Assembly: GCA_965238125.1 (NCBI GenBank)
Contig: OZ250179.1
Span: 6,696,001-6,760,000, forward strand
Reading direction: 5' to 3'
Length of the DNA: 64,000 nt
From: UBA6623 sp965238125
GTDB taxonomy: Bacteria > Acidobacteriota > Terriglobia > Bryobacterales > UBA6623
A program made the translations under genes and the position numbers. The notes under the pieces are model-generated. The model made no database searches. It saw only the letters and a list, made by a program, of their open reading frames with translations, and was not told the origin of the DNA. Each line of letters starts with the position of its first letter. The first letter of the stretch is position 1. This document shows, in pieces, positions 7,846 through 16,253 of this stretch.

Positions 7846-9228
7846 GTGACGGAACTATTCATGGAGCAGATGGGCCTGAATTTCGCCGCGCAAGCGGAGC
7901 GCAAAGTCTTCACCGTCGCGGAGATCACGGCGGCGGTACGCGACTTGCTCGAAGGGGAGTTCTTCGATATTCGCATCGAGGGCGAGATTTCGAACACACG
8001 CAAAGCGCCGAGCGGCCATTACTACTTCACGCTTAAGGACCAAGACGCACAGATCCGTTGCGTCTGTTTTCGCCAAAACGCGCTTTACTTGAAACTGAAA
8101 CCGAGAGACGGGTCGAAGGTACTGGCGCGGGGCCGCATCGGCGTCTACGAAGCGCGCGGCGAATATCAGCTGTACGTCGAATCGCTCGAGCCGCAAGGGC
8201 TCGGGGCCTTGCAACTCGCCTTCGAGGAGCTGAAAAGGAAACTGGCCGCCGAGGGCCTGTTTGACGACGACCGCAAACGTCCACTGCCTGTTTTCCCGCG
8301 CCGTATCGGCCTGGTGACGTCTCCGACGGGCGCGGTGATCGCCGACATGATTCGGGTCATCGAGCGGCGTTTTCGGGGCCTCCGGCTGATTCTCTACCCG
8401 GTCCGCGTGCAAGGGGAAGCCGCGGCGGGAGATATCGTTCGGGCGCTGAACCATTTCAGCTTGACCGAGTCGGTCGATGTCGTGATTGTCGGCCGAGGCG
8501 GGGGCTCGCTCGAAGACCTGTGGCCCTTCAACGAAGAAGCCGTTGTGCGCGCTATTGCGGACTCGGCCGTGCCGGTGATCTCGGCGGTGGGACACCAAAC
8601 CGACTTTACGATCGCGGATTTCGCGGCGGATGTGCGAGCGCCGACGCCCTCGGCCGCGGCGGAGATGGTGATCCGCCCGAAGGCTGACTTCGAAGAGATG
8701 GTGCGAGGCATGCGCGACCAACTCGCTCAAACCATGCGCCTAAGAATTGCTCTCTGGGATCGGCGCATGAATTGGACAGGGCTCGAGCGAGCCGCGGGCC
8801 TGCTGCGAGGCAAGTTGAGCGCCGCTTGGCAGCGCTCCGATGAACAGGCCTTCCGGTTGCGGCAGGCGATCGGAGAACGGCTCCGGAGCGCCGAAAATCG
8901 ACTGCGGTCCGCCGATGCTTCTTTGCCGGCGCGGGACCCCCGGCTGTTGATGGCGCGTGTGCGCTCGCGGCTGGAAGCTCTGGGCGGACGTCTGCAACCG
9001 GCTCTTCGGCGACGCCTGGAACGGATCAGCGCCATGCTCGATTCGCTCGACCGCCAACGCGAGAACTTGAGCCCCCTCAACGTGCTCGAGCGCGGCTACG
9101 CGATTGTCCAGGACCGGGGCGGAGCGGTTGTTCGGGAGTCGGCGCGGACCGAGGTGGGCGACGCCCTGCGGGTGCGGCTGCATCGGGGAAGGCTGCGGGT
9201 TCGGGTTGATGAGCGTGAAAAGGAGTAA
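7846..9228 (+). CDS. xseA: exodeoxyribonuclease VII large subunit
   Basis: 460 aa, full length. It has an N-terminal OB-fold (about 20-110: EISNTRKAPSGHYYFTLKD), the central nuclease domain with RRIGLVTSPTGAVIADM and VIVGRGGGSLEDLWPFN (about 210-225), then SAVGHQTDFTIADFAADVRA, and a long helical C-terminus. With XseB it degrades single-stranded DNA in both directions. No xseB gene is adjacent, which is unusual. GTG start at 7846, preceded by the broken small gene; if that gene provided the promoter, the IS insertion may alter xseA transcription. A truncated duplicate lies at 3255. Confidence 0.95.
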   Translation: MTELFMEQMGLNFAAQAERKVFTVAEITAAVRDLLEGEFFDIRIEGEISNTRKAPSGHYYFTLKDQDAQIRCVCFRQNALYLKLKPRDGSKVLARGRIGVYEARGEYQLYVESLEPQGLGALQLAFEELKRKLAAEGLFDDDRKRPLPVFPRRIGLVTSPTGAVIADMIRVIERRFRGLRLILYPVRVQGEAAAGDIVRALNHFSLTESVDVVIVGRGGGSLEDLWPFNEEAVVRAIADSAVPVISAVGHQTDFTIADFAADVRAPTPSAAAEMVIRPKADFEEMVRGMRDQLAQTMRLRIALWDRRMNWTGLERAAGLLRGKLSAAWQRSDEQAFRLRQAIGERLRSAENRLRSADASLPARDPRLLMARVRSRLEALGGRLQPALRRRLERISAMLDSLDRQRENLSPLNVLERGYAIVQDRGGAVVRESARTEVGDALRVRLHRGRLRVRVDEREKE

Positions 9229-9353
9229 CTCGGCGCCGGTTTCGACGGAATAGATCATGTAGGGCGCGCGGATTGTTCCCGGGCTTGGGCGCGATGCCCT
9301 CGGAAGAGCGTTCGGTTGGCGAACTATAATCAGAGTGAACGTTGGGAGTAGGC

Positions 9354-9878
9354 ATGAAAAACATTTACGCATTGTCGGGCTTGTTGATTCTCGTCACGGT
9401 GTTCGTGGCGGGATGCGGCGATGTCTCGGATCAGGCGTCCACCGAAGCCGCTGCGGCGGCGAGCCCGCGCGAGCCGGCCCCCGATTTTACGCTCAAGGAC
9501 ATAGAAGACCGCGACGTCAGGCTATCTGACTACGAGGGCAAAGTTGTGCTGTTGAATTTCTGGGCGACCTGGTGCGGTCCTTGCAAGATCGAAATGCCCT
9601 GGTTCGTGGAATTCCAGCAGAAATACAAAGACCGCGGCTTTTCGGTGATCGCCGTCTCGATGGACGAGGAAGGCTGGGACGTGGTGCGGCCCTTCCTCGA
9701 AGACCTGAAGCCGAACTTCCCGGTGGTGATCGGCAACGACGAAATGGGCGACGAGTTCGGCGGCGTGGTGGCGCTGCCGACAACGTTCATCATTGATAAG
9801 GAAGGCAAGATCGCCTCCAGCCACCAAGGCCTGGTCAGCAAGGGCGATTACGAAGAGGAGATCGAGGAGTTGCTCTGA
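9354..9878 (+). CDS. TlpA-like thioredoxin lipoprotein
   Basis: 174 aa. Signal peptide with lipobox (VAGC, Cys21) followed by a TlpA/AhpC-TSA-type thioredoxin fold: PAPDFTLKD, NFWATWCGPCK with active Cys74 and Cys77, and the cis-proline segment ALPTTFIIDKEG. Such proteins reduce periplasmic disulfides, for example in cytochrome c maturation. The ATG at 9354 is preferred to the TTG at 9342 because it follows GGGAGTAGG closely. A TATAAT at 9325-9330 may be the -10 box. The DsbD-alpha-like gene 49 bp downstream suggests a shared thiol-redox role. Confidence 0.9.
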   Translation: MKNIYALSGLLILVTVFVAGCGDVSDQASTEAAAAASPREPAPDFTLKDIEDRDVRLSDYEGKVVLLNFWATWCGPCKIEMPWFVEFQQKYKDRGFSVIAVSMDEEGWDVVRPFLEDLKPNFPVVIGNDEMGDEFGGVVALPTTFIIDKEGKIASSHQGLVSKGDYEEEIEELL

Positions 9879-9927
9879 GGTCCTGGTCGGCCCCCGGCGG
9901 CGACCGGGATCATCCCGGCATTGCACA

Positions 9928-10407
9928 ATGACGTTGACGAAGATTGGGATGTGGCTCACGGCGGCGGTGCTGCTTGGCGCCGCGGCGGGAGCGCAATCAT
10001 TCTGCGGCTTTCAGGCGCTCTCGGTTGTACCGCCCGAACCGGTGTTCCTTGGGGCCGGTGAAGAAGTGGTGGTTCCGCTAACGTTGCGTATCCGGCCCGG
10101 CTATCACGTCAATTCGAATCGTCCCGCCGAAGACTACCTTATTCCCACCAAACTGACCTGGGACACCGCGCCGATCACGCTGAAGTCCGTCAACTACCCG
10201 GATGCCGAGAACGTGACCTACTCATTTTCCGAGAAGCCGTTGTCCGTCTACTCGGGCAAGATTCGGGTTATTTCGACCTTCAAGGCTTCGCAGTCTCTCG
10301 GGGCGGATTTCAAAGCTTTGACCGGGAGGCTGCGCTACCAAGCCTGCAACGACAAGGCTTGTTTCCCGCCTCAGACGATTGCCGTCAAGGTTCCGGTTCT
10401 GCGGTAG
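9928..10407 (+). CDS. secreted DsbD N-terminal-domain-like (disulfide corrector) protein
   Basis: 159 aa. Signal peptide (LTAAVLLGAAAGAQS), then one immunoglobulin-like domain with features of the DsbD alpha domain: RPGYHVNSNRP, TYSFSEKPLSVYSG and YQACNDKACFPP with Cys140 and Cys145. In full DsbD this domain hands electrons from the membrane core to periplasmic partners. Here it stands alone without membrane or thioredoxin domains, next to a TlpA-like protein that could supply the thioredoxin function. Pairing with a separate membrane reductase elsewhere is inferred. Confidence 0.8.
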   Translation: MTLTKIGMWLTAAVLLGAAAGAQSFCGFQALSVVPPEPVFLGAGEEVVVPLTLRIRPGYHVNSNRPAEDYLIPTKLTWDTAPITLKSVNYPDAENVTYSFSEKPLSVYSGKIRVISTFKASQSLGADFKALTGRLRYQACNDKACFPPQTIAVKVPVLR

Positions 10408-10483
10408 GGGTTTGCCCCTGTTGCCTCGATCGGCGCTCGAAAGCGGCCAAGGCTCGAGGCTTCGTTTTCCCGATTGGTTACGG

Positions 10484-11026
10484 TCAACCCGGCGAGTTCG
10501 CTTGCTCGGACGCCGGAGTTTTCTGCCAATAAAACTCGGGCCGCTTCTTTCTTCTTCTCGACCAGGACCACCATCCGAAAGCCCGGAGCACGAGCCAGAC
10601 GAACCAATTGAGGACCCGAAAGCCGTTGATTTTCGTGGACATCTCCCGGAAGAGGTTGTCCCAGGCAGCCCTACCGGCCCGGTTGTCGTATCTTGTGTAC
10701 GGCCCGCCGGGGACGGACTGCCGAAGCAGGAAATCAAAACGATATGCGAAATCATGAACCAAACTTGGGAGCAGGAGAATGCCGACCGGCGACAGGACAA
10801 AACGGAAGGGTCGCGGTATTGACGCCGCGTCGAATCGAAAGCCTTTGGGTATGACGATTTCGTGGCCGTCCGGAAGTGTGTGACGCCAATCCTCGACAAC
10901 GTCCCACCAACGAACCCATGTGAGCCAGCGCCATCGGGCTGTGAAATAGCCCTCTTGCTTGGTCCGCATCCGAACCGGTTTCAGGATCGGCATCTCAAGC
11001 GAATCCGACTGCGTGGTGTTGGTCAT
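10484..11026 (-). CDS. DUF1353 family protein
   Basis: 180 aa with the family core IPKGFRFDAASIPRPFR followed by LPSLVHDFAYRF and DNLFREM. The family occurs in phages and bacteria and is of unknown function. A Trp/Arg-rich C-terminus (VLRAFGWWSWSRRRKKRP) and aromatic helices suggest membrane contact. It converges with the DsbD-like gene, leaving 76 bp between stops. Confidence 0.75.
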   Translation of the reverse strand: MTNTTQSDSLEMPILKPVRMRTKQEGYFTARWRWLTWVRWWDVVEDWRHTLPDGHEIVIPKGFRFDAASIPRPFRFVLSPVGILLLPSLVHDFAYRFDFLLRQSVPGGPYTRYDNRAGRAAWDNLFREMSTKINGFRVLNWFVWLVLRAFGWWSWSRRRKKRPEFYWQKTPASEQANSPG

Positions 11027-11176
11027 CGGCCGGCTCCTTCGGGGGCGTCTAAAGTGTAACGCGACAATCCGGCGGAAAAGGGGCCCGGCCCGCGTGAGGG
11101 CTTCGATGGTTCGATCGAGGGGGAGGGGCTGGGTGACTTTTGTGGGATCACCGCCGACTGAGCATCAGAGGTGCTT

Positions 11177-11215
11177 CATCGCATACCGCTTACTGACGTG
11201 CGCGGCTCGGTTTGC
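11177..11215 (+). repeat. dispersed repeat A, copy 1
   Basis: Contains CATACCGCTTACTGACGTGC followed by GCGGCTCGGTTTG. Near-identical copies lie at 15571-15612, 28048-28086 and 60091-60122, plus a partial inverted one at 15391-15410. All are intergenic or at gene edges. Confidence 0.8.
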
Positions 11216-11227
11216 GGCCTCTCGCGG

Positions 11228-11323
11228 TTAGGCGATGATCTTTTTCGCTACGACGCCGGCGACGTCGGTCAACCGAAAATCGCGGCCGGAGTAGTGATAC
11301 GTCAGCTTCTCGTGGTTAGCCAT
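11228..11323 (-). pseudogene. possible C-terminal remnant of a DUF1501-type protein
   Basis: The minus frame ending at 11228 reads MANHEKLTYHYSGRDFRLTD then VAGVVAKKIIA and stop. This resembles the conserved C-terminus of DUF1501 proteins (GRDFRLTDV..G.V.). A stop lies shortly upstream in this frame, so only the tail survives. The rest of 11027-11471 holds repeat A and an antitoxin promoter; no intact gene is seen. Confidence 0.4.
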
Positions 11324-11426
11324 GGCCGAACCAATCGAGATATTTCAGCCGGGGAAGCGCTCCGATGTCGCGTATCCGGAAGTTGGGCACGATGATGGAG
11401 CCGGCTTGTCCTATTGGCCGGCAGCG

Positions 11427-11445
11427 TACACACAAAAAATGTGTA
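11427..11445. promoter_or_regulatory. inverted repeat, likely antitoxin operator
   Basis: TACACA and TGTGTA separated by seven A-rich bases, 26 bp upstream of the ribbon-helix-helix antitoxin ATG. Antitoxins of this fold usually autoregulate through such palindromes. An AAGGAAG ribosome site follows at about 11459. Confidence 0.5.
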
Positions 11446-11471
11446 TATTGAACGCGGCAAGGAAGTCTTCC

Positions 11472-11717
11472 ATGAACAAGAGAATCAACATCACCTTACC
11501 CGCCGAAACGGTCCGGCTCATGGACCGGACCACGGCGAAGGGCGGCCGGAGTCGGTTGATCGACCAAGCCGTCAAACACTATGTTGACAGCCGTAGCCGC
11601 GAGAATCTGCGCCGGCGACTCGAACAAGGAGCCATGGAGCAGGCCGGGCGCGATTTGCAGCTCGCGGAGGACTGGTTCTCTCTCGAAGAGGAAGCGTGGG
11701 CAAGTGAAAAGCGGTAA
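11472..11717 (+). CDS. ribbon-helix-helix (MazE/CopG-like) antitoxin, apparently orphan
   Basis: 81 aa. The N-terminal NKRINITLPAETVRLMDR is a classic beta-strand of a ribbon-helix-helix DNA-binding domain, followed by GRSRLIDQAVKHYV. The acidic C-terminus (LAEDWFSLEEEAWASE) resembles toxin-neutralising tails. The GTG overlapping its end opens with VKSGN, as MazF-like toxins often open VKRG, but the frame then continues into sequence with no toxin motifs. The toxin therefore appears to have been lost. Confidence 0.7.
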   Translation: MNKRINITLPAETVRLMDRTTAKGGRSRLIDQAVKHYVDSRSRENLRRRLEQGAMEQAGRDLQLAEDWFSLEEEAWASEKR

Positions 11718-11752
11718 CCCGGCCGGGGAGTCGATCGCCGAAAAAAATCGCG

Positions 11753-12109
11753 CTACCCCGCTCGCCGCGCCGGCCCGACCGTTCGTCGCCACTGCAACAC
11801 TCCGCCGAAATAGACTTTTCCGATCCAACGGTGAAAGCGCAGCTTGACGCCGCGCAGCCCCGACCAAATCTGAAACAGCCCCGCCAGCAAAGCGAACGAC
11901 CCGCCGATCACATGGGCCAACAGCCAATTCGCATGCGGCCAGAAACGCTCGCCGTAGGTCGCTTCGGAATAGTTGAAATAGCGAAACGCGGCGGCGAAAA
12001 AGCAGACCACGGCCCCCAGCGCAACGAGGCCGAAAAACGCCCATCCCAAGACACCGCCTGATCGGGGAGCTGGCACCCCCGGAAGCTGCGTGGAACTTAT
12101 CGTTGCCAT
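11753..12109 (-). CDS. DUF2306-like membrane protein, C-terminally truncated
   Basis: 118 aa. A hydrophobic helix (about 19-41, LGWAFFGLVALGAVVCFFAA) is followed by HANWLLAHVIGGSFALLAGLFQ and FHRWIGKVYFGG, typical of the first half of DUF2306/predicted membrane proteins, which usually exceed 200 aa. After FGGVLQW the sequence turns into RRTVGPARRAG and stops, so the C-terminal helices are missing. Probably a non-functional remnant, though the start region (divergent from the MutS-like gene) is intact. Confidence 0.6.
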   Translation of the reverse strand: MATISSTQLPGVPAPRSGGVLGWAFFGLVALGAVVCFFAAAFRYFNYSEATYGERFWPHANWLLAHVIGGSFALLAGLFQIWSGLRGVKLRFHRWIGKVYFGGVLQWRRTVGPARRAG

Positions 12110-12237
12110 GGTGTATTTTTCCTACTCGGCCTGCACGCCTATGATGCACTACACGCTACGCGAAACCACACCCGGACCGCAACCAGAGCACTGGGCCTGC
12201 TGGGGCATGTCGCGCCGCCCCTACAATCAATGGACGC

Positions 12238-14163
12238 ATGCCGGACCACCCCACGCCCCTCGCCGAGCCCCGCCGGGAATACTCGAGCCGTTTGAAGTCG
12301 CGCCGCGACACGCTGGCCCATCACGAAAAACAGCACCGCTCGCTGGGCAACTTTCGACTCTTGGTCCTGTTCGCCGCCGCCGCGACGGCCTTCGGTGCTT
12401 TCGGCCGCGAAGTCGTCTCGGGCTGGTGGCTGCTCGTTCCGGCCGCGGCTTACTTTTGGCTGGGCAGTAGGCTGCAACGTGTCGAGACTGAACGCACGAG
12501 TCTCGCGCGGGCGGAAGCCTTTTATGAAAGGGCTCTGGCGAGGCTGGAAGGTCGTTGGCAAAGCACCGGCGCGGACGGTTCGCGCTTTCTTGACGAGCAA
12601 CATCTCTATGCCCGGGACCTAGACGTTTTCGGGGAGGCGTCGCTGTTTCGGTTGCTCTCAAACGCCCGAACCCGGATGGGGGAAGAGACGCTGGCCGCCT
12701 GGCTGAGCGCCCCCGCGGCCCCCAACGTTGTGCTTGCGCGTCAGCAGGCCGTCGTGGAGCTGGCGCCGAGTCTCGAATTGCGGGAAGACCTGGCCGTAAT
12801 GGGAGAGGACGTGGAGGCCGGCGTCCATCCCGAAGCTTTGGCGGCTTGGGGCGAGAGGGAGCCTTTGATCGAGAACGGTCCGTTTCGCGCGGTCGCCCGC
12901 CTGTTGTCGCTGCTGGGCGCGGGAGCGATCGCGGCCTTTTTCGCCTACATCGCGGCGGGACTGAAAGTCATCGAACTAGCGCCCACGACCCTGGTCGCGG
13001 TGGTCGTCTACTTCGCGGTCGCCGCCGTAACTTTGGTGGGTGTGATGCTGCGGTTCAAGAGCCGTACCGATCCCATTATCGAAGAGGTCGACGCGGCTGC
13101 CGCCGACCTCGCGCTACTCTCCGGCGTGCTCGCCAGGCTGGAAGCCGAGCAGTTCACTTCGCCGCGGCTGCGAGCGCTACGGGCCGAGTTGGACGTCGAA
13201 GGACGAGCGCCTTCCTATTGCATTCGACGGCTGAACTTTCTAACCGACATGGCGGATTCGCGCCACAACCAGTTCGTCGCCTGGATCGGGCCGTTGCTGT
13301 TGTGGGACCTGCATCTCGCCTATGCGCTCGAGGATTGGCGTCGCGGATCGGGGCCGGCCCTGCGGCGTTGGCTGAACGCGGTGGGCGAGATGGAAGCACT
13401 CTCGTCGCTTGCCGGTTATCGCTATGAGCACCCCGACGACGTTTTTCCGGAATTCACCGCGGAATCACCCGTTTTCGACGGCGAGGAGTTGCGTCACCCG
13501 CTGCTCGCCGAGGATGTTGCGATTGCGAACGATGTGACGATCGGGGGCGACCTGCGGGTCCTGGTCGTCAGCGGCTCGAATATGTCAGGCAAGAGCACGC
13601 TGCTGCGCACCGTGGGCCTCAACACGGTATTGGCGCAGGCGGGCGCGCCGGTGCGCGCAAGACGGTTGCGGCTTTCGCCGCTGAGCGTGGGCGCGTCGAT
13701 ACAAATCCAAGATTCGCTCCAGGAAGGAACCTCGCGCTTTTTTGCCGAGATCACCCGACTCGGCCGGATCATGGCGCAAGCCCGCGGCGAGAACGCGGCG
13801 AACCAAAAGACCGCGTCGGGCGTGCAGGAAGCCGAGCCGGCCGGCACGGAACGCGGAACCAACACGCCGCCGGTACTATTCCTGGTCGATGAACTTCTCC
13901 ACGGCACCAACTCGCACGACCGCCGCATCGGCGCCGAAGCGATCGTGCGAGGCCTCGTCGACAGGAGCGCCGTTGGGCTCGTGACCACCCACGACCTCGC
14001 CCTGGCGCATATCGCCGATGCCCTGGGTCCCGCCGGTAGGAACGTGCACTTTGAAGATCACCTCGAAGACGGCCACATGCGTTTCGACTACCAATTGCGC
14101 CCCGGCGTCGTCGAAAAGAGCAACGCCATCGCCCTGATGCGCTCGGTGGGGCTGGAAGTGTAG
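12238..14163 (+). CDS. MutS-family ATPase with N-terminal membrane helices
   Basis: 641 aa. Two hydrophobic helices near 40-75 and another pair near 215-265 suggest membrane attachment. The central region resembles the MutS core/lever domain. The C-terminal ATPase has Walker A VSGSNMSGKSTLLRT (about 445-456), then QDSLQEGTSRFFAEI and Walker B FLVDELLHGTNSHDR (about 545). There is no mismatch-recognition domain. A low-complexity insert (about 520-540) lies just before Walker B. Homologues annotated as DNA mismatch repair MutS are common in Acidobacteriota and Bacteroidota, but a direct mismatch-repair role is doubtful. Confidence 0.8.
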   Translation: MPDHPTPLAEPRREYSSRLKSRRDTLAHHEKQHRSLGNFRLLVLFAAAATAFGAFGREVVSGWWLLVPAAAYFWLGSRLQRVETERTSLARAEAFYERALARLEGRWQSTGADGSRFLDEQHLYARDLDVFGEASLFRLLSNARTRMGEETLAAWLSAPAAPNVVLARQQAVVELAPSLELREDLAVMGEDVEAGVHPEALAAWGEREPLIENGPFRAVARLLSLLGAGAIAAFFAYIAAGLKVIELAPTTLVAVVVYFAVAAVTLVGVMLRFKSRTDPIIEEVDAAAADLALLSGVLARLEAEQFTSPRLRALRAELDVEGRAPSYCIRRLNFLTDMADSRHNQFVAWIGPLLLWDLHLAYALEDWRRGSGPALRRWLNAVGEMEALSSLAGYRYEHPDDVFPEFTAESPVFDGEELRHPLLAEDVAIANDVTIGGDLRVLVVSGSNMSGKSTLLRTVGLNTVLAQAGAPVRARRLRLSPLSVGASIQIQDSLQEGTSRFFAEITRLGRIMAQARGENAANQKTASGVQEAEPAGTERGTNTPPVLFLVDELLHGTNSHDRRIGAEAIVRGLVDRSAVGLVTTHDLALAHIADALGPAGRNVHFEDHLEDGHMRFDYQLRPGVVEKSNAIALMRSVGLEV

Positions 14164-14650
14164 GCTCCCTAATCCAACGCCGCCCGCCGTGGAGCTGTCC
14201 TTTCTTGGGCGCCCGCGCTAACTCCCCGGCCAGCCCGGCCCAAGCGCTGATTTTGCCGGCGCTCGCCGCCACCATCGGCATTCCGGGCGACCGAGGCCCC
14301 GCCGCGAAGACTGTTTCGTTCAGCCTTCTTGATTCGGCGGCGGGCGATTGCAATCGTTGCGAGCCGTTTTTGAAACCGTAGGTCGTCCGGCGAGGGGACG
14401 CCGCCGGTACCGCCCGCACCCCCGAACAGTAATCCCACATTGACTACTGTCCGCAGCCGGCCGCCCCCGCGGTGTCGGGCTGCAAAAACCCAGGCTTTTC
14501 CCTGTTGACTGGTCTGTTTGGGAGCGCTAGGCTGAGGGTGAATCGACGCCGAGATCGCCCGCCGCCCGCGAACCGTACTCTAGGAATACCTAATTCGGAG
14601 ACACGTACCCGGCGACACGTAATTCGGCGATACGGACCTCGACACGTAAC
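14164..14650. other. intergenic region with promoter-like and repeated motifs
   Basis: No gene I can support; a minus-strand open frame at 14169-14438 is compositionally unconvincing. TTGACT at 14505-14510 and TAGGCT at 14528-14533, 17 bp apart, form a plausible promoter for the gene at 14651. Between about 14580 and 14649 the words GACACGTA and AATTCGG recur in tandem, a pattern like the ends of REP/RAYT-type debris. Confidence 0.4.
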
Positions 14651-15220
14651 ATGAACCGCTACCACCCGGCACGACAGCACCTCCCGGCCGCCTTGGTCGC
14701 CGCCAGCCTGGGACTGTTCTCGACCTGGTGCGGGATGAGCTGGCGTCCGGCTTTCATTCCGGCCGCGGTGTTCATGGTGTGGTCGGTGATCCTCTACTAC
14801 CTGTCGACGCGGCCAGTGGTCGAGGTGCGCGAGACGAGCTTCCGGATCGGCTCGGAAATGTTCTATTGGCACCACGTGGCCCGAGTCGACTCGACCGTGT
14901 GGAACTCGCCTCTATTGCTGAACATCACGCTGCGCGACGGGCGCAAATTCCGCTTACTCTATCCCGGCGATGTGGGATCGTGTCGGCGCTTACTGCGTCA
15001 GATGCGGCGGATGGCGCGGGACGCGGTCATCGACGGGTTGCCCTACCGCGAATACTGGGGCGAGATCGCGCCGACGCGCGTGGATCACGAAAAGCTCGTT
15101 GCCCCCAAGCCGCGCATTGCTCGTGCGGAAGACGAAGAGGAAATCGAGCGGCTCTTCCAGCAATTGAAAATCGCCGGCGGCTTGGATTCGAAGACGTCGG
15201 CGGAAGACCGCCAAGACTGA
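14651..15220 (+). CDS. membrane protein of unknown function
   Basis: 189 aa. Two hydrophobic segments at about 13-28 and 33-51 precede a soluble PH-like stretch (VEVRETSFRIGSEMFYWHHV, then TLRDGRKFRLLYPGD), suggesting a small bacterial PH-domain-like protein facing the cytoplasm. The C-terminal ~40 residues are acidic and helical (EDEEEIERLFQQLK). No catalytic motif is seen and the family is not recognised with confidence. Confidence 0.65.
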   Translation: MNRYHPARQHLPAALVAASLGLFSTWCGMSWRPAFIPAAVFMVWSVILYYLSTRPVVEVRETSFRIGSEMFYWHHVARVDSTVWNSPLLLNITLRDGRKFRLLYPGDVGSCRRLLRQMRRMARDAVIDGLPYREYWGEIAPTRVDHEKLVAPKPRIARAEDEEEIERLFQQLKIAGGLDSKTSAEDRQD

Positions 15221-15276
15221 CTCGCATCCGCCCTTCCGCCGAAGCCTGGGGGGCTTACCAAACCGAGTCGCGCACG

Positions 15277-15393
15277 TTAGGGGCTGTGAAAAAATCGGGT
15301 ACAGTCCACATCGCGCCGGATGCGGTTACTGATTCAATGGAACCATTTTCGGTCGGCGCTCGGTACAGTCCCCATTTTTTCACAGCCCCTTAG
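15277..15393. repeat. palindromic MITE-like element with 18-19 bp inverted ends
   Basis: Ends TAGGGGCTGTGAAAAAAT at 15278-15295 and its near-perfect inverse at 15374-15392 enclose about 80 bp. The inner parts also mirror each other loosely (GGTACAGTCC near both arms). It has no coding capacity. A related GGGCCTGTGAAAAGAT / ATTCTTCACAGCCCTA pair brackets 46206-46455. Confidence 0.6.
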
Positions 15394-15410
15394 TAAGCGG
15401 TATGCGATGC
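15391..15410 (-). repeat. dispersed repeat A, partial inverted copy
   Basis: TAGTAAGCGGTATGCGATGC is the reverse complement of the first half of repeat A and directly abuts the palindromic element. Confidence 0.6.
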
Positions 15411-15570
15411 TGCGGCTCCGGGCCCGCCGAGAGTGGTGATCCGAAAGCAGCGGCCCCAGGACCTCTTCTTCGGTTGGACGGGCCACCCCGAAACGCCTGA
15501 CCACCCGCTGAAAGCGGACGCTGTTGGTTCCCGGGCATTGCGCTTCCGCCAGTTTCCTTGGAGTAGACGG

Positions 15571-15612
15571 CTTCATCGCCTACCGATTACTAACGTGCGC
15601 GGCTCGGTTTGC
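15571..15612 (+). repeat. dispersed repeat A, copy 2
   Basis: CATCGCCTACCGATTACTAA followed by CGTGCGCGGCTCGGTTTGCGG; same family as 11177. It reaches the first possible start codon of the YdcF-like gene. Nothing else recognisable lies in 15411-15570. Confidence 0.75.
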
Positions 15613-15650
15613 GGAGACTCTGGGACGAGAGAACCCACTACACTGGAGAA

Positions 15651-16244
15651 TTGGCTTTTTCGGGTCGAACTTTGCTCCTCGTCCTGTTGTCGGCGGGGTT
15701 CCTTCTCGCCCTCACCCACACGATATGGTTGGCTTGGTTGGGGCGTTCCCTCGTGAAAACGGACCCCCCGGAAGCGGCCAGGATTGCTGTAGTTCTCTCC
15801 GGTGACGGCAACGGGCATCGTCTGCTCAGAGCCATCGAAGTCGTCGAACAGGGCTTCGCGCCCAAGGTGCTGATCACCGGCCCCGAGGGTTCCTACGGTG
15901 CGCGGGAGTCGGATCTCGCGATGGCGTTTGCGCAACGGAGGGGGCTCAATACCGACATCCTCGATCCCTTTGTGACGGACATTACTTCCACGCTGGAAGA
16001 GGCGTTGGCGGTCGATGAAGAGCTACGCCGCCGCGGCATCGACAAAGCGATCGTCGTCACCTCGGAATTTCATACACGCCGCTCCCGCTTCATTTATCGC
16101 AATCGCACATCGGGCGCGGTGGCCTATGTGGTTGCCGCCTCCGACGATCCTCGATTCGACCCCGACGCCTGGTGGAAGACGCGCGACGGCAGGGAGATCT
16201 TCGTGATCGAATACGCGAAAACGCTAAACTCCTGGTTTGAGTAA
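15651..16244 (+). CDS. YdcF/ElyC-like DUF218 membrane protein
   Basis: About 197 aa. An N-terminal transmembrane helix (LLLVLLSAGFLLALTHTIWL) precedes a DUF218 domain: AVVLSGDGNGHRLLRAIE, VLITGPEGSYGARESD, TSTLEEA and VVTSEFHTRRSRFIYRN, the conserved family stretches. Members such as ElyC and SanA act in envelope maintenance. The start is uncertain: the TTG at 15651 is used because the earlier TTG at 15609 falls inside repeat A. Nine bases separate it from the ABC exporter genes, so they may be one operon. Confidence 0.8.
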   Translation: MAFSGRTLLLVLLSAGFLLALTHTIWLAWLGRSLVKTDPPEAARIAVVLSGDGNGHRLLRAIEVVEQGFAPKVLITGPEGSYGARESDLAMAFAQRRGLNTDILDPFVTDITSTLEEALAVDEELRRRGIDKAIVVTSEFHTRRSRFIYRNRTSGAVAYVVAASDDPRFDPDAWWKTRDGREIFVIEYAKTLNSWFE

Positions 16245-16253
16245 TCCACGCCG

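Noticed and set aside
14169..14438. 89-codon minus-strand open frame after the MutS-like gene
   Set aside because: Arg/Gly/Ala-rich, no ribosome site or family resemblance; left as intergenic.
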